Shown here one piece after another: positions 49,520-61,398 of a stretch of 64,000 bases of DNA. The notes beneath the pieces are model-generated. The model had not been told where the DNA came from. It ran no database searches and was given only the letters and a program-made list of their open reading frames with translations. The translations under genes were made by a program, and so were the position numbers. How positions within the stretch are numbered: position 1 is the first letter of the stretch; each line of letters begins with the position of its first letter. The DNA is from Paragonimus westermani (taxonomy: Eukaryota > Platyhelminthes > Trematoda > Plagiorchiida > Troglotrematidae), in contig QNGE01000964.1 of assembly GCA_008508345.1 (NCBI GenBank), forward strand, positions 140,681 through 204,680, in the 5' to 3' direction.

Positions 49520-51533
49520 TATAAGTCATCTCTCAAGTGTAGATCTGAATACCGATAGCATAAAGGAACGGATATAGTTTCCTATCGGACAAGGATGGAC
49601 TGACTGAATTCGCATTTCTCACGAAATTCTATAACACTTCCTACCTGTTGTCGGGTAATAATTGTCATTTTTCCGGACTATAAAGATGCGTTTGATTCAG
49701 CTGATTAATCCGTAATTTTGTATTCGATTAGACAAAGAGATGTAACAAACAAACACAGTCGACTCTTCGGATCAGTCTAGGGTATACTGTGGACCAACTA
49801 AGAGTTCTGAAACCATGTACGGCTTACGTCAACATTTGTGTTCAATATTTTATTGACCGTTCGCGACACACAAGATATCAACGTGTTTCTTCCAGCTGGC
49901 AAATAACCGACATTGACCACACTGTAGGGATGATGTCTGGCAAATCTGATGCAGGAAATACAATAACGGGTGTTATTTCGTGTTCTGTTAAATACTCCAG
50001 AACGCGCTCTGCGGCCTCAAATTGAAGTATTTCTAAAGTACTCTTATGATAAATTAAGTTGTACCAACAGCACTCGGGATAGATAGAATGAAGCAGCAAC
50101 TAGTATTTTCAAGGCTGTCATCGTCTTCTTTAATGCAGGCAACACTGGCATCCAGTATACATCTGTGTGAAAATTAAGATTCGCGTAAACAAGGCGACTT
50201 TGACGCAGTGTTATTTCACGGCTCTGAAACTTGGTTGATGAAAATAGATGTGAACCATTTTAATCTATCTGACAGTGAATATCTGCATTCGATCGCCGGC
50301 TTCAGGTTTGCATTAGCGGACAAGCAATGGTTAGTATAAGGCTATTTGATAGTCAGTGTAAGGGGAGTTGTTTACGTAATAAATATGTTTACACAGACTT
50401 AACTGCATAATTCATGTACTGTGGATGTCAACTAATTGTCTGCTACAATGGTCAATCAATTTTGCAGCTCACTGGCCTAAGGTGGGAGGTGGTCAGAGGG
50501 TAGCCTGTGGTAGAGGAATAAAATCGTTCACCAAGGGGTTAGCCAGTTTTGGTCGAGTTAGTTCCCTAGGCTTGGACCTTCGCTACTCACAGAGCTGGTG
50601 GTTGGATGTCTTTGGTGAGATAGGAACTAAGGTTGCATAATGAGGTCAATGTTTCCTTTGTTTGTCAAATGAATTGTCAAGTGATTTTATTTGCGGGGGC
50701 GTGACAAAGAAAATTTTAGAGCAACTGCCTAGATGATTGTTTTGTATTCTGTTTTGTGCCTCGGTCATTTGAATGTGGGTTATGAGCACTGTGAGATTAA
50801 ATGTACTAGTTTCGAAATAACCGTTGCTTAGTAATCAAGTTATTTCCTTCCCCTATCATTTTTGTTTCAAAGTCGGACTTGCCCTTCTCTTGAAGGTTAT
50901 GTGGCATGAAGGCAAAAATATAAACCACTTACATATTCCCGTCTTTGATGAAGATGATTTCAGTGAATTCGAAAGGTTCACTTTTTGTGCGTGGTATATT
51001 TTAACGAATTAAACTGGACTGTTTGTGTTTTACTAATAGGTTTGTTTGTGTTGTGTTAATTTGTTACATCCTCAGAAGCTTTTTTGTTGTAGTTTGATTG
51101 AACTACATTGGTTTGATTTGTTAGCTTACCAAGTGCCACAGATCGCCGAATCGAAAGATACTTCTGACAGTAAGATGGTACCATCAAAGCATCACGTTAT
51201 CTTCATGGTTTAAGTGTGCTCGTTTTGTTAACACAAATGCAACAATCCTACCAAAATCGCCAACTCTCTTGGTCAGTAATCTTCGATTAACCGTTAGTTT
51301 CACATATTTGAAGAGTCAATAACATACGACCTTTTTCAGTCCAGCTTTATTCGACGCATTGATTCGACCGAAATTAGTACGATTGAACCTACTTTGGTTG
51401 AGTATGAAAACTACGCGATAAAATTAAACGATGCTTGTGAATTAACGCAATTCGTGAACTAGCCATAGTTCAGGTGTGAATTTGTGCCACAGTATCCACC
51501 GCATTAGCTAATTGCATTACTTTTGTGTTTCAG
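49520..51533. other. Non-coding stretch before a candidate terminal exon
   Basis: A possible exon at 50873-50975 (+) reads LALLLKVMWHEGKNINHL and later FDEDDFSEFE, with AAG as acceptor and AAAG|GTTCAC as donor. Its phase does not join the exon at 51534, so I leave it uncalled. Confidence 0.4.
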
Positions 51534-51715
51534 TTCAGATTTTGACTTACAAACCTGCGTGTAATGTGCACGAAGAGGCATTTATCGTAAAACTAAGAAA
51601 TGAGATTTTAGCAACCATTTTAAAATCCGTTTTCGGAGACGTTCGTCGAGTTGCTTCCAAATGTGAAATTTTGAGAATGTACAACACTGTCGTGTCACTG
51701 TTTAAAGAAACTTAG
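51534..51715 (+). CDS. Candidate 3'-terminal exon, unrecognised product
   Basis: A pyrimidine tract ending TTTTGTGTTTCAG (51521-51533) is a strong acceptor. Downstream the frame reads QILTYKPACNVHEEAFIVK, LRNEILATILKSVFGDV and EILRMYNTVVSLFKET to TAG at 51713-51715, with helix-rich, protein-like composition. The polyadenylation signal AATAAA lies at 51957-51962, about 240 bases after the stop, followed by GT-rich sequence, as expected for a gene end. About 60 residues are visible. No domain was recognised. The upstream exon was not identified. An alternative acceptor exists five bases further on. Confidence 0.4.
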
Positions 51716-51956
51716 AAACGAAAGAATACTGAACATTCCACAATAACTTGAACTGTTGGTGGGACTATCCGTTTCGATGGGAAGGTATCTGGCCTAAAAA
51801 TTTGATGAACAGAGAGTTGTTCAGCATGGCTCACTGCAGGGCAAAGGGTAGGAAAAATCATTTACTGTGAGTCTGCAGGAGGCAGCACAATTCAATCGTT
51901 GAATTAGGATGAAGACCAAAAAGGAAGACATGCAAGTTTCCTGATAGATTTTTTCG

Positions 51957-51962
51957 AATAAA
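51957..51962 (+). promoter_or_regulatory. Candidate polyadenylation signal AATAAA
   Basis: It is a canonical hexamer, about 240 bases after the TAG of the candidate terminal exon at 51534-51715. The hexamer is common in AT-rich DNA, so it supports the exon only by position. Confidence 0.35.
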
Positions 51963-52825
51963 GGAATGTGACGTTTAGATTCACCTACAAAACTATTCTA
52001 GACAAGCGAACAACTAAGCTGAATATCATAGACTGAAGGATGGTAAAGATGTACACGAGTGCGGTGAAAAATTGTCTTTGTATACACTTAACGCCATTTG
52101 ATTTACACTGTGGCAAAAATCATATCGCATGCACCGCAGAATTTTGGCGAACCACCAAATTTTACCGAAGTATTTCATATTCTTGAAAATGGTCGAACCT
52201 TCGTCCATTATCCCGGTCAACTGAGGTCCAGAAAAATGTGAACTATTGGAGGAACGTTTTCTGTTCACTGTCAATCGGATTCAGTATTTGGATGTCAACT
52301 GCCTCAACAGCAGTCATTTTGTTAATCTGCTTTTTTAAATTGATGACTTCTGTCAGCCAGATGAGCGAGAATTAGTCAATGACCGGTAAAAGTCTGAGAT
52401 ATCGGGTTAATATAGATTAAACTACATTCACACCTGATCGGAGCCGTCTTATTTCCATAAAATGCTTGGTCGCGCTTTTTTGGAAAAAAAACCACAATGC
52501 AGTCCCGATCTTTTTTGAGTTCTTCATCACTGCATATTTGTGCTGGGAACAGGATGTGAACTTCACTCAAGGGTTTACCTAAGGTAATTTGACCATATCC
52601 AATGTGAGGTTAATAACCCATCAATAATGTGACTGTCACGTGGCTAGAATTTTATTAAAGGCCATGGCAAGAATATGAACCACTGATGAGCTCCGACAAA
52701 AAGGATGATTCAAGTCTAGCGCTTCCTTTCTTAACGCGTATATAAATTCGAAAACTGCAAACAATTTTGAATAGTGTTCGGCTTAAATTGATTGGTTGTA
52801 TTTTGTTTTGCTTGACTGATACTAG

Positions 52826-52916
52826 GTGACAATTTCTGAATCTTTTAGACAAACGCCTGGCGACAGTGTTAACGTAATTTGCGAAAAATTGCACTCAAAA
52901 GAGCAAATAACCACAG
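52826..52916 (+). CDS. Candidate internal exon, unrecognised
   Basis: A T-rich tract ends in CTAG (52822-52825), then a frame reads VTISESFRQTPGDSVNV and CEKLHSKEQITT. It ends at CCACAG|GTGATT, a fair donor. Its length is 91 bases. Its end phase does not fit the candidate exon at 53785 directly. Weak evidence: only splice-like ends plus residue composition. Confidence 0.2.
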
Positions 52917-52999
52917 GTGATTTAAGGGCCTCAGAATATCGTGCAGACTTAGATTCAGCAGTACAATGGAAATTAAGGAAGTTTATGATGTGGCTGAAA

Positions 53000-53003
<4 letters not shown>

Positions 53004-53032
<29 letters not shown>
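53004..53032. repeat. (AT)n microsatellite
   Basis: About 14 AT dinucleotides, lying directly 3' (minus strand) of the tRNA-like repeat at 53043-53105. Confidence 0.9.
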
Positions 53033-53034
<2 letters not shown>

Positions 53035-53042
53035 TATTTACC

Positions 53043-53105
53043 TGGAGATAATCTTTCCATAACCACTAGCCAGGTGCCGTGCGTTTACCACCTAAGCTGT
53101 CCAGC
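53043..53105 (-). repeat. tRNA-like (SINE head) repeat
   Basis: On the minus strand, box-A-like ACAGCTTAGGTGG (53088-53100) and degenerate box-B-like GGAAAGATTATCTCC (53044-53058) are spaced about 30 bases apart, as in a tRNA-derived pol III head. The (AT)n tract follows a few bases downstream, where SINE tails often carry simple repeats. It shares only the promoter plan with the hammerhead family and has no hammerhead core. It may be a different SINE family. Confidence 0.4.
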
Positions 53106-53784
53106 TAACCTTATCGGTAAGCGTTAAGGTTTACAGTGACTGCTCGTGAGTTAAGGCATTCATCAAACAGACTGTTCGGGTCCCTCATGCTAGTTAGAAG
53201 ACATTTCTATTCTTTGATTACTAATACTGAAATTATTTATATTGATTGCTCAGTAGAGTTCTTCGAAAGAAATTTAGCAATAGACGACCGTTCATACTGA
53301 AGTGGCAAGGAAGTGGTAGCGAACCGCATCGGTGGTCACCTTGTGTTACAAGTGAATTCGAATTTTGTTCAGCATGTACCATCGTTTTCGACTGAATCAG
53401 AACTCAAATGATCGCGTCTTGCACGATACCTCCACCCTTACTTAATAAGTGGATTTCGAAATTCAATTTGTTCAGATTAGATGTTGTCCGTAAAAGAAAG
53501 TATAAAAGTTCATCTGAAATCAAACCTGTGAATATGATGGAACCAGAACGTAAATAGGTCGGCATTCGAAAAGGGCCAAGTACTATGTATAATGCGGAGG
53601 ATATTCGAAGCCTCTAGTGCGAGTGCGAATACCAGGCTTAAACAAGGTCATCTACGACTTAAGCGGTTTTATGTGCCATGATTGAAAATTATTGAGTGTT
53701 TTACACGCTCCGATACCCCAATGTACTAAAAAGGGATGAGACATCTACTTAGACGTAAATTTAAGTCTGCTTTCAATTTTTCAG
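53106..53784. other. Non-coding stretch
   Basis: Nothing recognised. Confidence 0.45.
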
Positions 53785-53939
53785 TCTAGCGATCTGTTGC
53801 AAATGGTCATACCGATTGTGTCTCAGGACACAATTAGCTTTCTTTCATTGAACCCTGTCGTACACCAAGTGGATTATGCATCGTTTGTGCGAAAACTATT
53901 TCGTTCTGTTACTCGTCCGGTTTACTTGCACACAACTGT
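53785..53939 (+). CDS. Candidate internal exon, unrecognised
   Basis: TTTCAATTTTTCAG (53771-53784) is a strong acceptor and the frame opens at once: SSDLLQMVIPIVSQDTISFL, then NPVVHQVDYASFVRKLF and RSVTRPVYLHTT. A donor-like TGT|GTACGT follows at 53940, giving an exon of 155 bases. The product mixes a hydrophobic helix with a basic segment, looks like a piece of a folded protein, and matches nothing I can name. The frame stays open for another 65 bases beyond the donor, so the true end is uncertain. Confidence 0.35.
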
Positions 53940-56900
53940 GTACGTAATTATCTCACATGATAAACAGTGTTCCACATCCTGTGGAAATCTCATTGGTCCT
54001 GTTTGAAGCGGGCTTCCATCTTTTAAGATGGGTACATTCAAGCACCGCGTAATTGTTTTACTTGTTCATTTCTACTGACGCGCATGTTCAGTTGATCACA
54101 TTCGACCCCATGGTGATCAGAGGTGATGGTTGTGCTGATAATGTTCACTCAAATTTAAATATGGCCTATTTACGCTATCACACTGCATGAGTGACAGAAT
54201 TAGTTTCTCGTAACAGGGTGTGCCCTGTTTGGAAAACATCTTGCTTGCTGATAAAATGATCCAAAGCCGTTCATTACCTTCAAAAAGCTGCCAGTCTGAA
54301 GCTCTGGAAAAGTTACTTGGTGGAGGCGGCAAATTATTCACAGTGGATTGAGATGATTGTGTTAGCACTACTGAAAGACGTCATGATAGCTACCTGCAGC
54401 AATTTCCAAGTCTTTACCGAACAGACAAACTTCCCCTATCATTGTTCCGGGCAAACGGTTAATCACATCAGATCCCCCTGGTACATAACGACCTTTTTGG
54501 TCGACTAGACTTCATTAGACTTTAACTTACTTCCCGTTGAGTAGGACATTTGCGCAATGCCGTTGAACGGTGTGTTCAGGAGCAACCTTTCGTATTCAGT
54601 TGATTCGTTTTGGGGAACATTACGCAGGTGAGCTGAGCCGAACCTACCTGTAAGTATTACAGAATGCACCGTTGTCTACGTGAAATAGAGTTCACTGAAC
54701 ATCTCGTTGTTTTCGAAGCCTCAAGCCAACTGTCTAACACATTCGCTCTACGCTAAATATGCCTACTCCAAATATTGTAGTATGGGTTGGGAGTTTTACA
54801 GGAGTTTACGTTAATAGCACAAAATACGTTCTAGAATTTGGGTTAGCCTATGAATACTTAGTAAACGTTGCGAGGACAGGAGTAAAAGTCTGATGGAACG
54901 AACTTTAAGAAGACGCGTTTTTCCTTGCTAGGGTTGCTATACAGCTGTGTCCCTCAGTAGCATCTATTAATAAAGTGGACACTTGTCTGAATATCATTTT
55001 CTCCGTAATGCTATGTGACATAAGTGTTGTATCTTAAAAGTATACAGGACATCTAGCACGTAACAGTTTCATTCGGTATGCGATCAGAAGGAGTTTGTTT
55101 GGGTCTAGATTTGTGGAAAAAATTGCAACATGTTAACTTGTGTATTAGCTCATTATTGAAGCAGAATATTCCATTCTCTGGCACAGAACTAAACAATTAC
55201 CTCTTTCCCAAGTTGATCCGTGTTATACCAGACTTGTGAATGCAATGTTACCTAATTCCATCCCTCCACTTCTCAAAAACAGGTGATAGATTATCTGTTC
55301 CGATCCCTGTATGATTAAGATGATACTGGGAAGACAGTATATAGGAACTTTTCGAAATCTGCTCCGAATTTAATTATTGGGCCAACTCTGTGAAAACCAA
55401 ATTTGAAGGAATCAGTCCTTTCCTCTCTACTCTTAAAGTGATTAGAATTGTTTGCTGATGATGGCCAGCGGGAACACAGTGAGATACCAAATTCTGTTTT
55501 CTCTCTTGTTTGTGGCCGCCGAAGCATAATCATTTTTTTTCTTATCTTCAGATACCACCAATGCGTACTACAGCTCAGTTATTCATACTAGTCTGAGAAG
55601 CAACGAATTAGGTGGTGAATAAAGACGTGTGCGGAGAGCTCAACAAAACGGAATGAAACTTCATGGAACAGGAGGGAAACAATCATTCATCTTTACGAAG
55701 AAAATCTTATCACCAGCTGCAAGAGAGCTTCTGCAACTTACAATGTAGACGGTCCTAAACCCCGAAGCAGGATGAACAAAACCTATCGCCACTGATCAGA
55801 GGGGCGGTCAGGGTTTTCATTCACAGTCCTCACCTCATCGCTCAGCCACCTCATGGTTTCTCCAGGCAACTCGAGCGAATCTTTTTGAGTCGTGACAGCG
55901 TAGATGATTGATTTAATTCTGTCAACGCTGACGAATGTCACCCAACAGTTGTCTGTGGATCTCGGAACATTCGAGAACACTTCAAGCCATTTATAGTAAA
56001 TTTACACACGGCGGCTTTTGTACTACGATGGAACGCCTCTCAGTTGACAGACCAAAGTTTCAAATCTGTGGAATCACTTGTTCATGGTGTGAAGTAGTTG
56101 TTACGTTCCTGGCACAATGAAATTGCAGGCCGTAACATTTTGTCACACAAATACATTCCAAATAAGAAAACCACGTGTCCAAGTTAACTGTTAGTCCAAC
56201 TACATAATTCCTGCTCTGGTTTACCCCGATATGCAGTCAACCACAACTTACAAACCACAGATTTACCGAGCGGTTCAGTATTAATTCCATGAAGTACATC
56301 GTTAAGTGCCAAGCAATTCACTTATCATTTGCCTTGCTTGTAGACTTAGACATACTTAGGATGTGTTTACGGATCACTTGATTAACAAGAGTCAACGCGG
56401 AGGAGATCTGAATCGAAACTTCCACTTCTTACCGAAAAGGTCGTCATCTAACGACTGAGAAAGTTCCAGAAAAAGATAAAGACTGCTGTGAACGAAATTA
56501 AACGACAAAGCCCTAGTATAATACAAGATTCACATAATGCAAACTTTAGCACAAGGTTTCTTTCAAACCGGGTGCTGTTCACATGAAACGTAGCAACCTG
56601 GACTAATCAGAATGTAGCAATTACTCCTTGATGACGGTCGAAGCATTTATGAAAACGGTAAACGTTTTTGTATACTTTAACTCTAATCCAACGGAGCATT
56701 TTCGTGAAACGACGAGGCCGCCGGTCGACTGATTCGTTTGACCAGAAAATCTTCTTCAACTGAACAGTGTATAAACATGAAACTATTGTGTCACGCGGGT
56801 GTGACTTGTTGCTACCCGAATTGTTATCGAAAAATTGATATTAGTTGGTCAGCTTATTTGCTTCTGAGTGATGTCGTTCTGTTAAACCACTTGATGCGCG

Positions 56901-59900
56901 TACAAAAACTGCGCGTTCACAAGTGTGATGTATGCCTGGCATTCTATACCATGAATACGCCACCTCTTCTCCATTCTAAATGACAAACTTTGGTATCTTC
57001 GAAAAAAACAATGTTCTTGGTTCTAGCAGAATAGTTGTTTTTGCGGCAACTGTTTGGCGAGCTTCGACGCCAGTTGTAAATGTTACCATAGTGATCAACC
57101 TTAAGCGTGTTAAGAACCTGGTAACCAGATTCAGCAATCAATAAAAAGCAATGGCTCCAGTCCCCCCAAATGAAGTGTTTTGAGTTACTCACCAATAAAA
57201 CTGTATTGTTAACGCAGCTTACTGTGATGTCTAACTGCGCCGTATCTTTGAATCCGATTCAGTGAGCGAATCTGTTTCACCTATGGTTCTTATTCAATCT
57301 GAAGACAATGAGGTGTGCTCCAGTGGCACATGATAAATCTGAAAGACTTGGTGTTGTCAGAATGGAAATGGAAAGAAAGAATTCGGTCAATTAAGTAAAA
57401 ATGCCTGTCTTACTTCAATCAGAGCGGTTGCAGGCATGACAGGCAACTCACATCACGCTTCCGTTTTTCTACCGCGCACTCACTTTCTGTTCACTATACA
57501 TTCACATTTGCATTCGCTTTTTAATGCCGCTTAATATGAAAGAATAGTTAATTTGGATTCCAAGTTTTTTTCAGCTGTGGTCGTTGTATCTGATGCACTT
57601 ACAAAAACTCTCTGAGAAGAAAAACGCTCACAAGGTGAACCTGTTAAGATGCATGAAATACGTCTACGTCAGTTACTCCCATCGAAGAAACAGCCTTCGA
57701 CGAATCATACATTTAGACTTTTTAAGTTAGGAAACGGAACTAAGGCACATGTCGGAATAGGCCCAACTTGTTCTTTTTAATTATGAAGCAATTCACTTAA
57801 TAACACAGTTTTATTTGCAAGTAATCTTAAACCTTTCCACTGAGGGGTCAGAAGCTGATCTACATACCACAAACAACCCACATGTGATGGATTGTTAACC
57901 ATTGTTTTTTGTACAAAACCAGGTGACCCGTTACCTCTCATTATCTGGAACCAAAAAAGATTCAATTTATTAGTGAACTGACCTGCACTTAGTACAGCTA
58001 AATTATTTTTTCTCATACTGTTTTTCTCGACATAATCATCATCTTAGATAAAAGAGTTTCCGGGACACTTATGTGCACGTCGAGCGTGCCTGGTTTCGAG
58101 TGATTGTTGTTTTCCTCTTGGCGACACGTACGTAGTTGATCAGCGTCCCAAACGGCATGTGAGCCACGCAGAAAAACGTTCAAGTAATTTTCCACACAAA
58201 GGTTTTACGCACGTAGGACGTAACTGTTCCTAGCGTTTATCTCAGAGTATAATTCTGATGATGATTACGTAATTGCCACAGCAGGCTGCGAACTTGCTGA
58301 TCACAATGCAGTCCCAGGTGTAAGATTGGATCTACATTTGTTATGAAGATCCGACTTACTCGCTCGTGTCGTTTGTCTTCCGTGATATTGATATACTTTC
58401 CTTCCCGGCAAGACGTTTCTCTGTCAAAGAAATACATACCCTGCACGACAGTTCCTACATTTTGGAGCTAGATTGCACTGCCCGATGTTACGTCGTAAGT
58501 GCGACGGATTTGAGATAAAAATGTAAAGTGGATGTTGTGTTGTGTTCTCATTCGTACTTGAAATGATCTACGAATTGAATTGCCTGCTTAAAAACAACTG
58601 CTACGTTCTATTTCCTCAGGAGACGCAACGAACAAACATTAATTGCGAAGTAGGCTTCGCATCAGCACGACATACACAAAACCTTTAAGCCACATCTCGG
58701 TTCGTTAATTTCTGAGGTAACTTACTATACTATGGAAATGACAGCAGGTTTTATGTATTTAAATTATGATAGACTCTGGCAAATCGCTCAGCTTCACTTT
58801 GATTTAATAGCATTTCATTTGTTTCCTAGTTTCTCGATCACTTTTTAATAAATCTTAGCTGATCCGGCAAATGTTGACTGAGGATATATGTCGTCCAACC
58901 TATTAAAACCGGTGACTTCGAAATATGTACGCAACAAGCCAGTGTTGTCTTGCGGTAAAAACCTGTCTGTTACGTGTTTCGAAAGTTCACTGAAGTTAAG
59001 CACCAAATAAAATTTTTGTTGGTTCAGACGAAGTGTCATCCGTAATCCGTGCTGAACATAACAAAGGTTGAACAAGTCGCTCAAAATGTTTTGAATTTTT
59101 CATTTTTTCTTTCCATGTTATGAATTTTCAGAAAGAATTTGCTTCCAGACATGTGAAAATATCTTCTGTCGAAAACCAAATTTTGTCTCTCAATTTTGAC
59201 TCGGTAAACTCATGCTTATTCCATGCACTTGGAGTAACTAACTGTCAACGTTAAATCCCGTGTCCAGTGAACATGAGTCAAGCAATTTTAATGAAGAACG
59301 AAGTGGACACTACGTTAAACATTCACTTTGTGAAACCTGGCCGCAACAAATAGGAATTGATTTGGCGATCCACGTGTCTGCAGTTTGGCATATTTTTTAA
59401 AGAAGAATTTTATGAGATTCGTTCATTAAACGTATATGTATTTCCGAGTGCTGCTTGAATTTATGAAGTGGAAACGTTAAAAGATCACTCTTAGCTTACA
59501 AGCCGAAATGATCAGTGCATTTCACAAAAGGGTGTGCTACAAGTAACTTGTATTGTCTCTTAAAATTCCCGTTTGCCGGTTGAAATGTGGCTCGTGGGAA
59601 GAATAATTAAAAACCAAAACACTTCTTCCGTAGACTAGGTATTTAACTTTGGATGGATGTATTGCTCACTATGGAAATTTTCGTAGTGTTTCAGTACTTT
59701 TTTGTCTTCTCTTCAACATAAATCACTGCTCATTCTGAACCACCGAGGTCTGCGTATACTATGGGTTTTTGTAAGCAATACCATTCCAACGTATTCATAA
59801 CCAAACGTTGTCCAAAAATTCTCGGATTATGAACATGTGATTCTAAACTTCAATGTTTTTGTTTTAGTGCAAGTTAATTTTGTTGTCAGCTTGTAGCTGA

Positions 59901-61182
59901 CTTTGTTCAAAGGAGAACAAGAATGACCTCAGGCTATCCATACCAGACATTCCTATAGCTAAAATCAAACCACTCGTGGGACTCGATCTGGGAGCAAACA
60001 TAGAAAAATATGACGATCAGCATTTTGAGCTCTTGTGCCCACAACCACTTCTCAACGGCAATTAAAAATGGGGTTTTTCTCATTTGTTTCGCTGCAATGT
60101 GAGCAGATTACAAGTGAGGCAGAGGGGACAGGTTTTCTTGAATGACAAAGAAAAACGGCAGATAAAGTCAAATCTCCTTTACGAATATTTTGTTAAGAAG
60201 GTAGCTGTCATCCGTGAATAAGGTTGCATTTGGTAATAGTCTATTACAGCCAGTAGAAGAGATTTGAAGTGAGTTCGATCTGATTAGCATATCTCAACGA
60301 AATTAACTGTAATGACACACTCCGGGTTTTTTAGAGGATACGTCTCGTTTATCCCGTAAACCTCATCTAACCTTGTATGTTCGATTCGTATGTGCAAATG
60401 TAAGATCACTAAACTTTTGCTGACAGCCGATAAACTAACAATTTTTATCCTTCCAGTAATTGCAAAAAGGAATAAAATGTTTGCACAGGTCTAGGCATAT
60501 GCTCTAAACTTACACCAATACAACAAATAAATGATTTATCGAATTATTACATCAGTCCCGATGGTTATAATAACTTACGGGCAGGTGGCGTGGACTTTCC
60601 AGGTCGTAGGGCAAGTTAACTCATGATAGTTTAAATTCATCTGTGGCCTGGTAAACATATCAGTCAGATGAAATAACGCTCCTCAAATGGAAGGCAAACA
60701 GTGATATGATTCGGACTAATACATGCTACATACTTAGCACGGGTATCAACTATATACGACGATGTTGTCTGCTTTGGAGGTGGTGATTACGGGAGGTAGG
60801 GGGGTTTCGGTAGGCGTTAGTATGCGTCTATAAGGAGCAATAGCAGAACCGAACACAGCATTCAGCAGTGTTGCAACCTGTCAATGAGGGGAAGCATTCT
60901 GATGTGCTCACTATATTGCAATTAATGAGATGAGTAACATATCAGACACCGACTTTCTGTGGTGTATTGCAGTTTAATCGGAGATTTCGTAAATCGCTAC
61001 TATTCAAAATTGGAACAATATCTGGAGCGCTATGCCACAACACTTCTTACCATTGCGCCTGCAAAACGAACTTGGTCGGTTTCTGTAGGTTTCAGGGGAT
61101 ATTGAAGCATTTAACCAAAACAAAACAAAGTAAGGCTGTGGTCAAAGGAGCATTACGCGTGACCTTTTATTGATTTTGATAG
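53940..61182. other. Long non-coding stretch
   Basis: No gene supported on either strand; the longest frames (about 60-85 codons) are at chance length. A G-rich tract at 60776-60810 is listed separately. Confidence 0.5.
60776..60810 (+). other. G-rich tract with quadruplex potential
   Basis: At least four G-runs of two to six bases (GG, GG, GGG, GGGGGG) are separated by short loops in otherwise AT-rich DNA. This meets a two-tetrad quadruplex pattern only. Confidence 0.4.
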
Positions 61183-61398
61183 AGTTTGGTGATAAATTTG
61201 AACAGCAGAAAACTGGTTTGACGCCTACATCTTTTGTCCCAAGAAAGTTGAACATGAGGCCTGAAGTAATGGACGAAATTCATGTAGTTCTTCCCGCACA
61301 GCATTTTATAGATGAGCAGTATGAGGCTTGCGAGTCCAAAAATCAAGACTTATCGGTACCGTATGGCCGTTCACTTGACGACTATGTTTATGGGAAAG
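61183..61398 (+). CDS. Candidate internal exon, unrecognised
   Basis: CCTTTTATTGATTTTGATAG (61163-61182) can serve as an acceptor. The following frame reads FGDKFEQQKTGLTPTSFVP, RPEVMDEIHVVLPAQHF and IDEQYEACESKNQDLSVPY, with acidic, protein-like composition. It ends GRSLDDYVYGK at a moderate donor (AAAG|GTTAAC, GT at 61399). If intron retention is assumed the frame stops three bases later. The 216-base length is typical of an internal exon. I cannot assign a family. Confidence 0.35.
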
